From the NCBI RefSeq assembly GCF_021440195.1, contig NZ_JAJTSZ010000007.1, positions 269,719 to 333,718 on the forward strand: 64,000 bases of DNA. The letters are read 5' to 3'. This document shows positions 37,250 through 45,969 of this stretch, one piece after another. The DNA is from Dyadobacter sp. CY356 (GTDB lineage: Bacteria; Bacteroidota; Bacteroidia; Cytophagales; Spirosomataceae). The translations under genes were made by a program, and so were the position numbers. Numbering within the stretch: position 1 is the stretch's first letter; the number at the start of each line of letters is the position of its first letter. Below the pieces are notes generated by a model. It was not told the DNA's origin and ran no database searches. It saw only the letters and a list, made by a program, of their open reading frames with translations.

Positions 37250-37849
37250 ATGAGTTCAGCAGCACTTTTTCAAATTTTATATCAAAACGAAACGCTCTTT
37301 CAATTACAGGAAGATATGATCGTCCCTGTCGAAGAAAAAGCAGGAATTCCGGAAGCATTTCCTGCTAAAATTGAAGAGCCTGTGTCAGCATCTGTAAGGG
37401 AAATAATACCTCAACCTGTTGTAAAAGTCAATACAGAACCCGCTCAGCCTGCCACTCCCGCTGTTCAGTTTCCGGCGCTTAATCATAAAGTTTTGATACT
37501 TATTGATGAACCCAAACAAAAAGGCATGCTGGTTTCGGAGGCTTTATTTTTGGACAACATTTTAAAGGCGGTTGGACAATCCTCAGAAAATTCAGATATT
37601 CTCAATTTCAGTTTTATAGCCGGCCCTGATGCCAGAAATGTCCTTTCCGAAAAACGTGTAAATTATTTCATCACTTTTGGTGTCCCGCTGATCAAATTAC
37701 GTCTGGATCTGCTCCTTCCGCCCTATACACCTAAACAAGTAGAAGGAATCTGGTTTCTCCTGACCGATCCGCTGCCTGTTATTGAGGCCGATGTTGTTTT
37801 GAAGAAAAAACTTTGGGCCGCATTGAAACAAATGTTCCCAAAGGATTAA
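37250..37849 (+). CDS. Protein of unknown function, Pro/Glu-rich linker plus C-terminal globular domain
   Basis: A 199-residue cytoplasmic-type protein that I do not recognise. The first 25 residues (ALFQILYQNETLFQLQEDMI) may form a short helix. Residues about 30-80 are a Pro, Glu, Val and Ala-rich linker. The C-terminal about 120 residues look globular with alternating strands and helices (LNHKVLILIDEPKQKGMLVS, NYFITFGVPLIKLRLDL, VEGIWFLLTDPLPVIEADVV). It is 10 bp after the SNase gene and 98 bp before the first of two membrane/coiled-coil genes, possibly one operon. Confidence 0.7.
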   Translation: MSSAALFQILYQNETLFQLQEDMIVPVEEKAGIPEAFPAKIEEPVSASVREIIPQPVVKVNTEPAQPATPAVQFPALNHKVLILIDEPKQKGMLVSEALFLDNILKAVGQSSENSDILNFSFIAGPDARNVLSEKRVNYFITFGVPLIKLRLDLLLPPYTPKQVEGIWFLLTDPLPVIEADVVLKKKLWAALKQMFPKD

Positions 37850-37946
37850 CTTTCAGCGCTTTACTTATTTAAAATACCGATTATCACAATAATATTGTCA
37901 ATATCTCAGTTTTGATGGATACTTGCGGGCTAATCCATGACTAACT

Positions 37947-39086
37947 ATGGCCAAATTCACCGAGCGTCTCTCAAACTGGTTCCGTTCTTCGCAAAAAAAC
38001 GAAGAATATTTCTTTGATAACGAGCCCGAAAAACATACAGAAGCTCCTGTAAGCTTCAAAGACACCATGCCTCAAAATTCATTAAATACTTCTGTCAGTA
38101 ATGTGACAGCGATCAATTATAATTCCCAACCTGAACAGAAACCAACAGTAGCAGTAAGAACAGAAGTCGTAATTCCCTACTGGCTGGAAGATGAAGATAC
38201 CCTACGCGATGAAGGCGTTTTGTTCGGTTTGTCGGAATCAGAGGCAACTGAAAAAACGGACATAATCCACAAATACTTTTCACATCTGGCGGCGCCACAT
38301 TTAAGCAGTATTGAGCAGCATAACGAGCAAATTCAGGAGCAAAATCTGTTTATCGGACAAAAGAGAAATCGGATCGAAGAATTAGAAAATAAATTAAAAA
38401 ATCTGGTTGTAACAAAATTCAGTAGTGAGCATCATTTACCAAGGACATTGATTGGTTTATCACTTTCTATTGCCATGTGTATCGGCAATTTCTTTCTGAT
38501 CAGAGAATCTTTGAAACCCGCTTTTGCAGAAAGTTTCTGGATTGCACTGGGTGTATTCCTGGCAGGCATGTTCAGTCTTTTTGGACGGATTTCCATGTTC
38601 CATGATACTGAATCAAAAGTCTCATGGCGCTCACTTCTGGAGGAAGTTGGTTTGCCATTCGCAGCTGCGTTATTTGTGTTTGCCAATGTTTTGCCTCACC
38701 AGGGAATATGGCAGGCTATTGCATTATTCATTTTTGTCTTTTTCCTGTTTCTATTTGCCGGTAAGCTGCTCTTGAGTAATGTAACTGTTTTGAGAAATGA
38801 CTTGCGTACGCTGTCAAATATCAGCCGCGACCGTCAGGAATCGGAAAATAATACGCAAAACTGGGAACGTGAAATACAATCTTTACAAATTGAGGTTGAC
38901 GAGTTACGTGTAAAAAAATGGCAGATCTTGCGTGAACAAGGACAAGCCGAAACGGAACGCGACAGGATTTTCGCGAAACGCGATATGCTGATCAAACTTT
39001 TTGAAAGCGAGTTTTCTCTCGCGCGTCGCATGAAAAATCAATTAACAAACAAGCAATTACAAGACATCAGGAGAAGTGCGGAATGA
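37947..39086 (+). CDS. Four-TM membrane protein with flanking coiled coils, unknown function
   Basis: A 379-residue protein not recognised. A polar N-terminal region of about 110 residues is followed by a coiled coil (about 125-160: EQHNEQIQEQNLFIGQKRNR). Four hydrophobic helices lie between about 163 and 277 (LIGLSLSIAMCIGNFFLI; IALGVFLAGMFSLFG; FAAALFVFANVLP; AIALFIFVFFLFLFAG). A long C-terminal coiled coil follows (ESENNTQNWEREIQSLQIEV onward). Its stop codon overlaps the next gene by ATGA, so translation is coupled. Both proteins share the coil-TM4-coil layout and probably assemble together. Confidence 0.75.
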   Translation: MAKFTERLSNWFRSSQKNEEYFFDNEPEKHTEAPVSFKDTMPQNSLNTSVSNVTAINYNSQPEQKPTVAVRTEVVIPYWLEDEDTLRDEGVLFGLSESEATEKTDIIHKYFSHLAAPHLSSIEQHNEQIQEQNLFIGQKRNRIEELENKLKNLVVTKFSSEHHLPRTLIGLSLSIAMCIGNFFLIRESLKPAFAESFWIALGVFLAGMFSLFGRISMFHDTESKVSWRSLLEEVGLPFAAALFVFANVLPHQGIWQAIALFIFVFFLFLFAGKLLLSNVTVLRNDLRTLSNISRDRQESENNTQNWEREIQSLQIEVDELRVKKWQILREQGQAETERDRIFAKRDMLIKLFESEFSLARRMKNQLTNKQLQDIRRSAE

Positions 39087-40522
39087 TTTTTTTTGCATCA
39101 ACCGATAATTCTTACAAAATATTGAAAGTTATGGACGAGCAACAGCCTAATCAAAACAGCGACTATCAGCATGGTTACAGCAGTGGCCTTGAAGGATTGG
39201 ACCGCCAGGTTTATGAAGCCTACTTGTCGAGCAATGTCAGCCACGACTGGGTTTTGGATCGCCTGAACCAAAAAAGAAATGAACTGGATGCTGTTAAAAA
39301 CAAAAGACAGGAAACGGTTCATACGCATAAACAATCCTTTGACAAGCTTCAGGAGCAGCTTATGGGTGTAAATCAGACTGCAAAAAAAATGAAAGATCTG
39401 GACTTATCCATTTCTGACATCAATACCCAGTCTGAAAAACTTAACGAAAAGCGTGTGAGTTCTGCTCCATATTATTCACTTGTTGCCGGGTTAATATTCC
39501 TGGCTGCCGGTATTTCATTCATCGCCGGTGACCTTATTATTTCCCATGAAATTGTTGCCTATGCACTGAACATTCGTAACCCGAATGAAGCCTGGGCTTT
39601 TGCGATTGGACTTGCCATGTTATCAGTTTTGTTAAAACCGGCATATGATCGTTTGGTGGAAGAACCATATCAAAAAGATGACTCTCCAAAAGCAAAATCT
39701 AACTATGCACGTTTCAAATTGATTTTGTCAATTTTCGCCATAGTAACTCTGATCGTTTTAGGCTGGTTCCGTTATGAGGCCTACCGTACAGATAAGTTGA
39801 AGGAAGCAATTAACAAATCAGTTAAAGGTTTGCAGTTAAATGCAGTTGATCCTTTGACAGGTGCACCAATCAACAGTCCGGAATTAACGAACAAAATTGA
39901 GCAGGCTTTAAAAAATTCCGATCAGCTGAATCTCGATCTTGTAAATAGTCCATGGGCTTTGATGTCATTTGTATTGAGTGGTGTTTTGTTCGCTATCGCC
40001 GGCGCGGTTTCCCTTGGTATGGCATTGCCGGTTTTACAGGGATTCTGGATGAGATGGCTTCAAATTGATCCGAAATTATGGAAATTGAGAAGACGCAAGA
40101 AAAAAATTGAAAAACAGCTGGACGAATTACAGGCTACTATTTCGGAGCAACTGGCTCAGAAAAGTATTTTGGAAAACGACATTGCAGTATTGCCTACCTG
40201 GGAAGAGTTAAAACAGGAAGAAGTTTCAATCCGCACGGAAATTGAACACCTCGAAGAAGAAAGAAAACTCGCATTGACCGATAGTCGTATTCAGTTATTT
40301 GGAGACGGTTATGAACACGGACAAGTGACCCGTGACATTATGAGCGAGGAAGAATATGAACATTGGCGATCCGGGCATTTGACTGTGTCCAACTTGGCAA
40401 TGCGTGCCCGTTCAAACGATTCTGACAGGGCTGTTACCCGTTCCAAAAATTCAGGTATGCGTCCTCATCAGGCAATCCGTAAAGCAATCACGGACCGCTT
40501 TGATGAGAACAATTCAGAGTGA
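39083..40522 (+). CDS. Four-TM membrane protein with coiled coils, partner of the upstream gene, unknown function
   Basis: A 479-residue protein (463 if started at the in-frame ATG at 39131, where MDEQQPNQNSDYQHG begins). The N-terminal cytoplasmic coiled coil (about 60-125) precedes four TM helices: YYSLVAGLIFLAAGISFIAG, AWAFAIGLAMLSVLLKP, LILSIFAIVTLIVLGWF and ALMSFVLSGVLFAIAGAVSL. A basic, Lys/Arg-rich stretch (LWKLRRRKKKIEKQLDELQ) starts a C-terminal coil about 100 residues long. The ATGA overlap with the previous gene and the matching layout argue for a paired complex. No enzymatic motif is visible. Confidence 0.75.
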   Translation: MIFFASTDNSYKILKVMDEQQPNQNSDYQHGYSSGLEGLDRQVYEAYLSSNVSHDWVLDRLNQKRNELDAVKNKRQETVHTHKQSFDKLQEQLMGVNQTAKKMKDLDLSISDINTQSEKLNEKRVSSAPYYSLVAGLIFLAAGISFIAGDLIISHEIVAYALNIRNPNEAWAFAIGLAMLSVLLKPAYDRLVEEPYQKDDSPKAKSNYARFKLILSIFAIVTLIVLGWFRYEAYRTDKLKEAINKSVKGLQLNAVDPLTGAPINSPELTNKIEQALKNSDQLNLDLVNSPWALMSFVLSGVLFAIAGAVSLGMALPVLQGFWMRWLQIDPKLWKLRRRKKKIEKQLDELQATISEQLAQKSILENDIAVLPTWEELKQEEVSIRTEIEHLEEERKLALTDSRIQLFGDGYEHGQVTRDIMSEEEYEHWRSGHLTVSNLAMRARSNDSDRAVTRSKNSGMRPHQAIRKAITDRFDENNSE

Positions 40523-40563
40523 TTTTTGTAAATTGGGCTTTTGATTGACTATTTATTATAAAG

Positions 40564-41079
40564 ATGATTCTTCAAAGTCCCCGTTTAGATATTATTGTTT
40601 GTGATGACACCCTTTTTGACGCGATCCGTATGGGCAACAATGTCCTTGGCCGCGTGATGGGTGTTAATGTTCCAAAAAAGTGGACCGAATTTCGTGACAC
40701 TTTTACACCTTCTTATCATCGATGGAAAGCCCACCCTCCGCTTCGCGAATGGTGGGTTTATCTTATCGTTTACAAACAAGGCAATATCCTGATCGGGTCC
40801 TGCGGTTACAAAGGAGAACCAGACTCCAACGGTGTGGTAGAAATTGGCTATGAAATTACGCCAACGCACAGGGCTATGGGACTGGGTTATGAAACAGCCA
40901 AAGCACTCGTAGATCACGCATTTAAACAAAGCGGGGTGTTGAAAGTTCTGGCGCACACCATGGCCGAAGAAAATGCTTCTGTTCGTATTCTGGAAAAACT
41001 AGGTTTTCAAAGAACCGATGACAAGGTTAATGATCCCGAAGAAGGACTGCTTTGGCGATGGGAACTTTCAAAAAGATAA
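40564..41079 (+). CDS. GNAT-family N-acetyltransferase (RimJ/RimL type)
   Basis: A 171-residue acetyltransferase. The GNAT core is visible as NILIGSCGYKGEPD, VEIGYEITPTHRAMGLGYE (the acetyl-CoA-binding Q/R-x-x-G-x-G/A region), VLAHTMAEENASVRILEKLG and the FQRTDD strand. The N-ASVRILEKLGF signature places it near RimJ/RimL-like enzymes. Substrate unknown. It follows the paired membrane genes by 41 bp on the same strand and may be the last gene of that transcript. Confidence 0.87.
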   Translation: MILQSPRLDIIVCDDTLFDAIRMGNNVLGRVMGVNVPKKWTEFRDTFTPSYHRWKAHPPLREWWVYLIVYKQGNILIGSCGYKGEPDSNGVVEIGYEITPTHRAMGLGYETAKALVDHAFKQSGVLKVLAHTMAEENASVRILEKLGFQRTDDKVNDPEEGLLWRWELSKR

Positions 41080-41224
41080 TTAAATAATTTTCAGTATAGT
41101 ACTTAAAACTGCAAATGACGTTATATCAATGTGATAAATTAAATTGCACTACTTCAATATTTATTTGTCTCAATTAATTAACTTAAATCCTGAAAGAATT
41201 TTCATTCATATTTGATTTGAAATT

Positions 41225-42934
41225 ATGATTGCCGTATCAAAAGAAACCTATCCCTGGCTGAAACATTATACCGAAGGCGTTCCTTACGAAATAAATCCGG
41301 ATGCCTATTCTTCACTTATAGAATTAATGGATACCGGTTTCAGATTGTATAAAGACAGGTCCGCTTTTGCCAATATGGGAAAAGAGTTGACTTTTGGCAA
41401 ACTGGATGAACTTTCAAGAAATTTTGCTGCCTATCTGGAAAATCTGGGATTACAGAAAGGCGACAGAATTGCGATACAAATGCCAAATCTGCTCCAATAT
41501 CCTGTGGCGCTGTTTGGTGCTCTGAGGGCAGGACTGGTGGTTGTTAATACCAATCCGCTTTACACGCCGCGGGAAATGCAGCATCAGTTTAAGGATTCGG
41601 GAGTCAGGGCCATTGTGATTCTTGCCAACTTTGCAGCGCACCTTGAAAAAATTGTTGGCAATACGGAAATCAGACATATTATTATCACTGAAATCGGAGA
41701 TTTGCTGGGCTTTCCTAAAAAGCTGATTGTAAACACAGTTGTGAAGTATGTCAAAAAGATGGTTCCTGCATATCATATTTCAGGTGCGGTTTCTTTCATT
41801 GAAGCACTTTCACTTGGTGCAGGATTGACCTATACAAAACCTTCTGTTTCCAATATAGACGTAGCCTTTATTCAGTATACAGGCGGAACAACCGGTGTAT
41901 CAAAAGGTGCGATGTTAACGCATCGTAATTTGATTGCCAATGTAGAAGCAAATAGTGCCTGGATATCACCTGTTATGGGGGAAATGGAAATTCCTATTTT
42001 TGTAGCTGCGCTCCCACTCTACCACGTTTATGCACTAACCGTAAATGCGCTTACCGGCATAAAAATCGGGGCACTTAATGTGTTGATCACCAACCCGAGA
42101 GATATGAAAGCATTTATTAGCGACCTGAAAAAATACAGAATTAATGTATTCACAGGCGTTAATACAATGTTCAACGGACTAATGAATAATCCTCAGTTTG
42201 CTGAAATTGATTTTAGTCAGTTAAAAGCTACGTCGGCTGGTGGTATGGCGTTACAAAAAGTTGTAGCTGAAAGATGGCTCGCGGCCACAGGTTGTCCGGC
42301 TTGTGAAGGTTATGGACTTTCAGAGACATCACCTGTTTTATCGTCCAATTTATTAATAGGTGAAAACAGAATAGGAACGATCGGAATTCCATGGCCAAGT
42401 ACCGCATTAGCCATCATTCGCGAAAATGGTGAGTGGGCTGATACGGGTGAAGTTGGGGAGATCTGTGCTTTTGGCCCTCAGGTCATGCTCGGATATTTTA
42501 ACCGGCCAGACGAAACCGTACAGGTAATTTTCGAGAAGGACGGCAAACGCTGGTTTAAAACCGGTGACCTTGGTTATGAAGATGCTGACGGTTATTTCAA
42601 AATCGTTGACCGTAAAAAAGATATGATTCTGGTTTCAGGGTTTAATGTTTATCCTAACGAACTGGAAGATGTCGTTTCGCAGTGCCCGGGCGTATTGGAA
42701 GTGGCTTGTGTCGGAATTCCTGATGAAAAATCTGGTGAACTTGTGAAATTATTTATTGTCAAAAAAGATCAGGATCTCACAGAAGAAACGGTAAAAGCTT
42801 TTTGTAAAGAAAATCTTACAGCATATAAATGCCCGAAAAAAATTGAATTCAGAACAGAACTGCCCAAGACAAATGTTGGTAAAATTTTGAGGCGTGTTTT
42901 AAGGGATGAGGAAATTGCGAAGTTGAACAAATGA
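41225..42934 (+). CDS. Long-chain fatty-acid-CoA ligase (AMP-forming, FadD-like)
   Basis: A 569-residue adenylate-forming enzyme of full family length. The P-loop-like AMP motif IQYTGGTTGVSKGAMLTH, GYGLSETSPVLSS, WFKTGDLGYEDADGYFKIVD and the C-terminal hinge RKKDMILVSGFNVYPNELED are present, as is the catalytic Lys region PKTNVGKILRR. It activates fatty acids to acyl-CoA through an acyl-adenylate, in the cytoplasm or at the membrane face. Best matched to FadD-type ligases; medium-chain specificity cannot be excluded. It is monocistronic. Confidence 0.9.
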   Translation: MIAVSKETYPWLKHYTEGVPYEINPDAYSSLIELMDTGFRLYKDRSAFANMGKELTFGKLDELSRNFAAYLENLGLQKGDRIAIQMPNLLQYPVALFGALRAGLVVVNTNPLYTPREMQHQFKDSGVRAIVILANFAAHLEKIVGNTEIRHIIITEIGDLLGFPKKLIVNTVVKYVKKMVPAYHISGAVSFIEALSLGAGLTYTKPSVSNIDVAFIQYTGGTTGVSKGAMLTHRNLIANVEANSAWISPVMGEMEIPIFVAALPLYHVYALTVNALTGIKIGALNVLITNPRDMKAFISDLKKYRINVFTGVNTMFNGLMNNPQFAEIDFSQLKATSAGGMALQKVVAERWLAATGCPACEGYGLSETSPVLSSNLLIGENRIGTIGIPWPSTALAIIRENGEWADTGEVGEICAFGPQVMLGYFNRPDETVQVIFEKDGKRWFKTGDLGYEDADGYFKIVDRKKDMILVSGFNVYPNELEDVVSQCPGVLEVACVGIPDEKSGELVKLFIVKKDQDLTEETVKAFCKENLTAYKCPKKIEFRTELPKTNVGKILRRVLRDEEIAKLNK

Positions 42935-43025
42935 GGATAGTATTTGGTTTTATTAGTGTAACTTATTGCTTTAAATATTAAAATATAATTTCGGATTTAG
43001 AATTTAGTTTAACTAGATATGTCAT

Positions 43026-43262
43026 ATGAAACAGGTTACATTAAATATACCAGAAAACCAATTTCCGGCTTTTATGAAATTTATCCGTACACTGGATTTT
43101 GTTAATGTTGAAAAACCATTAAGCTTAGAGGATGAACTTACTCCAAGTCAAAAAGAAGTTTGGGAAAATATCAAAGCTGGATTTATAGAATTTGAGATGA
43201 TTGAAAAAGGATATTTAAAGGCACGTCCGGTAAAATTTTTATTGGATGAACTGGATTCTTAA
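43026..43262 (+). CDS. Putative antitoxin of a RelE/ParE-type module
   Basis: A 78-residue protein whose stop overlaps the toxin start by one base. The N-terminus (QVTLNIPENQFPAFMKFIRT) has the strand-helix form of short Bacteroidota antitoxins, and the second half is helical and acidic before a basic C-terminus. It would neutralise the toxin and may bind its own promoter. Assignment rests mainly on position and size. Confidence 0.7.
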   Translation: MKQVTLNIPENQFPAFMKFIRTLDFVNVEKPLSLEDELTPSQKEVWENIKAGFIEFEMIEKGYLKARPVKFLLDELDS

Positions 43263-43591
43263 TGTTTGAAATATATACTACTTCCAATTTTGATCGTGAG
43301 TTAAAAAAACTTTCAAAAAAGTATCCATCCATTATTTCTGATTTCAAAGTTTTATTAAAAACCTTCGAAGATCAACCCTTTCAAGATTCGCCTTTGGGGA
43401 GGGATTGCTACAAAATACGAATGGCTGTATCTTCAAAAAACAGAGGAAAATCGGGTGGTTCACGGATTATTACTTGTGTGAAAATCATAAATAATTCAAT
43501 TACACTATTGTTAATCTATGATAAGTCGGATCAAAACAATATTTCCGATAAAGTTTTAGTTTCTCTTTTAGAAGAAAATAATCTTAAGTAA
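43262..43591 (+). CDS. RelE/ParE-family toxin
   Basis: A 109-residue protein with the RelE/ParE fold markers: YTTSNFDRELKKLSKKYPS at the start, the segment CYKIRMAVSSKNRGKSGGSR and the strands ITCVKIINNSITLLLIYDKS at the end. The K-x-R-M-A-x-x-S-K-N-R-G-K-S pattern is characteristic of this subgroup of type II toxins. Expected activity is mRNA cleavage on the ribosome or related toxicity. It overlaps the antitoxin gene by one base, so translation is coupled. Confidence 0.82.
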   Translation: MFEIYTTSNFDRELKKLSKKYPSIISDFKVLLKTFEDQPFQDSPLGRDCYKIRMAVSSKNRGKSGGSRIITCVKIINNSITLLLIYDKSDQNNISDKVLVSLLEENNLK

Positions 43592-43782
43592 TCGCCTCCA
43601 ATAATTTGTTTCAAACTACGGGTTCAACGAAATAAATAGAATCGTCATTTGTACTTTGCAAAGCAAATATTTATCAAGATCTTCTCCACATTTAACAATC
43701 AATTCAAACAAAAACCTGAATTTCGATAACCCTTTCTGTATATTTAACAAAAGAATAACTCAAACGTTGAATATAAGTAACT

Positions 43783-44514
43783 ATGAATCTACACAGAAAA
43801 ACACTGGTATTGTTGCATGGTCACGGGGTAGACGACTCCATTTGGGATAGTGTTGATGCATTATTAAACGAATATTACACCGTTGTCAGACCCAATATAT
43901 CCCTTTTTACTTTTTGTAAAACTGTTGAGGAATATGCCGACGAGCTCCACCGTTTTTTAACGACGGCCGTGATTGAAAAATGCACGTTAATTGGCCATTC
44001 CATGGGCGGTTATATAGCGCTGGCATTTGCAGAAAAATATCCCGAAATGCTGGAAGGCTTCGGATTATTTCATTCGACCGCTTATGCCGATGATGAATCT
44101 AAAAAACATCAGCGAAATCAAACAATCGATATGTTGCGGAATTACGGCACAGAAATGTTCGTAAAAAATACCGTCGGCAATTTATATGGCGATCGTTTTA
44201 AAGAACTTTATCCTGAGAAGCTGAAAGAGCATGTTGCCCGTTTTGGAAAAATACCAACCGAAGCCCTCATTACCGGAATCAATGCGATGCGCGACAGGGA
44301 GGACAGAACAGCCGTTTTAGCTACTATGCCATTTCCGGTTTTGTTTATCATTGGTATGCAGGACAAACTTATTCCTTTCGAAAGCTGCATCAGTTTGTCA
44401 GATTATCCAAAACAAAGTTATCCGTTTATTCTCGCTGAGGCAGGACATATGGGTATGGTTGAGCGTCCGGATGCCTCTGCCCGTATGATAAGTTGGTATA
44501 TGTCAAAAATATAA
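43783..44514 (+). CDS. Alpha/beta hydrolase
   Basis: A 243-residue cytoplasmic alpha/beta-fold hydrolase. The oxyanion-hole strand VLLHGHGVDDSIWD, the nucleophile elbow GHSMGGYIALAFAEKYP, the acid in GMQDKLI and the catalytic His in AEAGHMGMVERP are all present. Substrate unknown; the small size and lid resemble esterases of the MhpC-like group. An alternative earlier start is unlikely because the strand begins right at the ATG. It ends before a hairpin and the exported lipase-like gene. Confidence 0.87.
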   Translation: MNLHRKTLVLLHGHGVDDSIWDSVDALLNEYYTVVRPNISLFTFCKTVEEYADELHRFLTTAVIEKCTLIGHSMGGYIALAFAEKYPEMLEGFGLFHSTAYADDESKKHQRNQTIDMLRNYGTEMFVKNTVGNLYGDRFKELYPEKLKEHVARFGKIPTEALITGINAMRDREDRTAVLATMPFPVLFIIGMQDKLIPFESCISLSDYPKQSYPFILAEAGHMGMVERPDASARMISWYMSKI

Positions 44515-44543
44515 TTTCAGAAAATCGAATTATATTGATCAAA

Positions 44544-44585
44544 AATAAGTCAGTGTTCGTTATCTCTGACAAACACTGACTTATT
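44544..44585 (+). terminator. Hairpin between two hydrolase genes
   Basis: Perfect 14-bp arms AATAAGTCAGTGTT (44544-44557) and AACACTGACTTATT (44572-44585). The following sequence is only moderately T-rich, so termination is likely but leaky; the next ATG is 12 bp further on. Confidence 0.55.
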
Positions 44586-44596
44586 CTTCCAACGAT

Positions 44597-45799
44597 ATGC
44601 AAAAGAACACTTCTACAACCCATTTCCATAAAAGCTGGTTAGTCCTGATTTGGGTCTTATTGTTTTTCACAGCTTGTAGCAATGATGATGACAATGAGGT
44701 AACACCGGAGGAGAATAAATATCTGGTATCAAGCACATTTATTAAGGATCTTACCAAAGATGATATTGCCAAAATTTATCCCCTCCTGGCAGGCTTTGCA
44801 AAATATAATGTCAAGGTTTATAAAGTCACCTATAAAACTACCAACACCGACGGTACCGCCATTACTGCCTCAGGAGCGGTATTGATGCCTGTTACAGATC
44901 AGTCTGCTTCACTGATCAGTGTTCAGCATGGCACAATTACATCCGATGATTCTGCACCTTCAAATTTCCAGGACGGCTCAGAAGCTGCAACTTTCGGATC
45001 AGTATTTGGTTCGATGGGCTATATTATATCTTATCCTGATTATATCGGTTATGGTGCTTCCAAGGATTTGCCGCACCCGTATGAACATCGCGCAAGTCTG
45101 GCTTCTTCTACACTGGATATGTTACGCGCCGCAAAGGAATTGTTAAAACAACAAACCGATGTCAAATGGAATGAGAACTTATATGTTGCAGGTTATTCGG
45201 AAGGTGGATATGCGACAATGTGTTTGCAGAAAAAAATAGAAGAAGAAGCCTCTTCTGAATTTAACCTGAAAGCTTCAAGCTGTGGTGCCGGGGCATACGA
45301 CAAAACTGCTTTTATGAAATATGTGATCAACAGCTCTGTTAACAATGTTGCTTCTTACAATTCATTGTATTTATGGGTAATGCTTACTTACGACAGGATT
45401 TATAAACTGAATAAGCCGAAAACATACTATTTTAAAGATCCCTACGCAGCACAAATTGAACAGCTTGGCATAGCCAATCCAATTAATGTCAGTTTCAATA
45501 CCATATTAAACGATTCCTTTAAAACAGCCGTAAATACGGGAACAGATACTGGTTTTCTTGCAGCAATTGGCGACAATGATGTATACGACTGGAAACCAAA
45601 TACGCCTACCCGATTATTCCACGGCGATGCTGATCCATTGGTATTTTATTTTAATTCTGTGAATGCACAAGCGGCTATGAAAAAGCGTGGAGCGCCGGAT
45701 GTCGAGCTGATAACCATTCCCGGCGGAACGCATTCATCATCAATCACTACTTTTCTGGCAGGAACTTTGGCATTCTTCACAACTCCGAAGTATCAATAA
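44597..45799 (+). CDS. Lipoprotein alpha/beta hydrolase (secretory lipase-like)
   Basis: A 400-residue lipoprotein: signal helix ending in the lipobox FFTAC, then an Asp-rich linker. The alpha/beta hydrolase core has the oxyanion region SVQHGTITSDDSAP, SYPDYIGYGASKDLPHPYEH, the nucleophile motif YVAGYSEGGYATM, the acid in FHGDADPLVFYF and the catalytic His in GGTHSSSI. This layout resembles secretory lipases and prolyl-aminopeptidase-like esterases of Bacteroidota. It should sit at the outer membrane or periplasm; substrate unknown. Confidence 0.85.
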   Translation: MQKNTSTTHFHKSWLVLIWVLLFFTACSNDDDNEVTPEENKYLVSSTFIKDLTKDDIAKIYPLLAGFAKYNVKVYKVTYKTTNTDGTAITASGAVLMPVTDQSASLISVQHGTITSDDSAPSNFQDGSEAATFGSVFGSMGYIISYPDYIGYGASKDLPHPYEHRASLASSTLDMLRAAKELLKQQTDVKWNENLYVAGYSEGGYATMCLQKKIEEEASSEFNLKASSCGAGAYDKTAFMKYVINSSVNNVASYNSLYLWVMLTYDRIYKLNKPKTYYFKDPYAAQIEQLGIANPINVSFNTILNDSFKTAVNTGTDTGFLAAIGDNDVYDWKPNTPTRLFHGDADPLVFYFNSVNAQAAMKKRGAPDVELITIPGGTHSSSITTFLAGTLAFFTTPKYQ

Positions 45800-45804
45800 A
45801 ATAT

Positions 45805-45812
45805 TATATTTG
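45805..45812 (+). promoter_or_regulatory. Bacteroidota-type -7 element upstream of cysM
   Basis: TATATTTG is an exact TAnnTTTG match about 158 bp before the cysM ATG. No good -33 element is seen; a 28-codon ORF at 45839-45925 in the leader is probably not real. Confidence 0.35.
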
Positions 45813-45969
45813 CAATCAATTAAGTCTATAAGACAAATATGGTTGTTGATTATAATTATTTTCCCTTTGCTCTTATTTACCGGTCAGGAATGAACCGGGT
45901 TAGTGATGCGCGATGTTGTTTATGAAAAAATGACAATGCAATCAAACATCACATTTTTTAAATTTTCCC

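Noticed and set aside
45839..45925. 28-codon ORF in the cysM leader
   Set aside because: Short and without recognisable features; a leader peptide cannot be excluded but is not supported.
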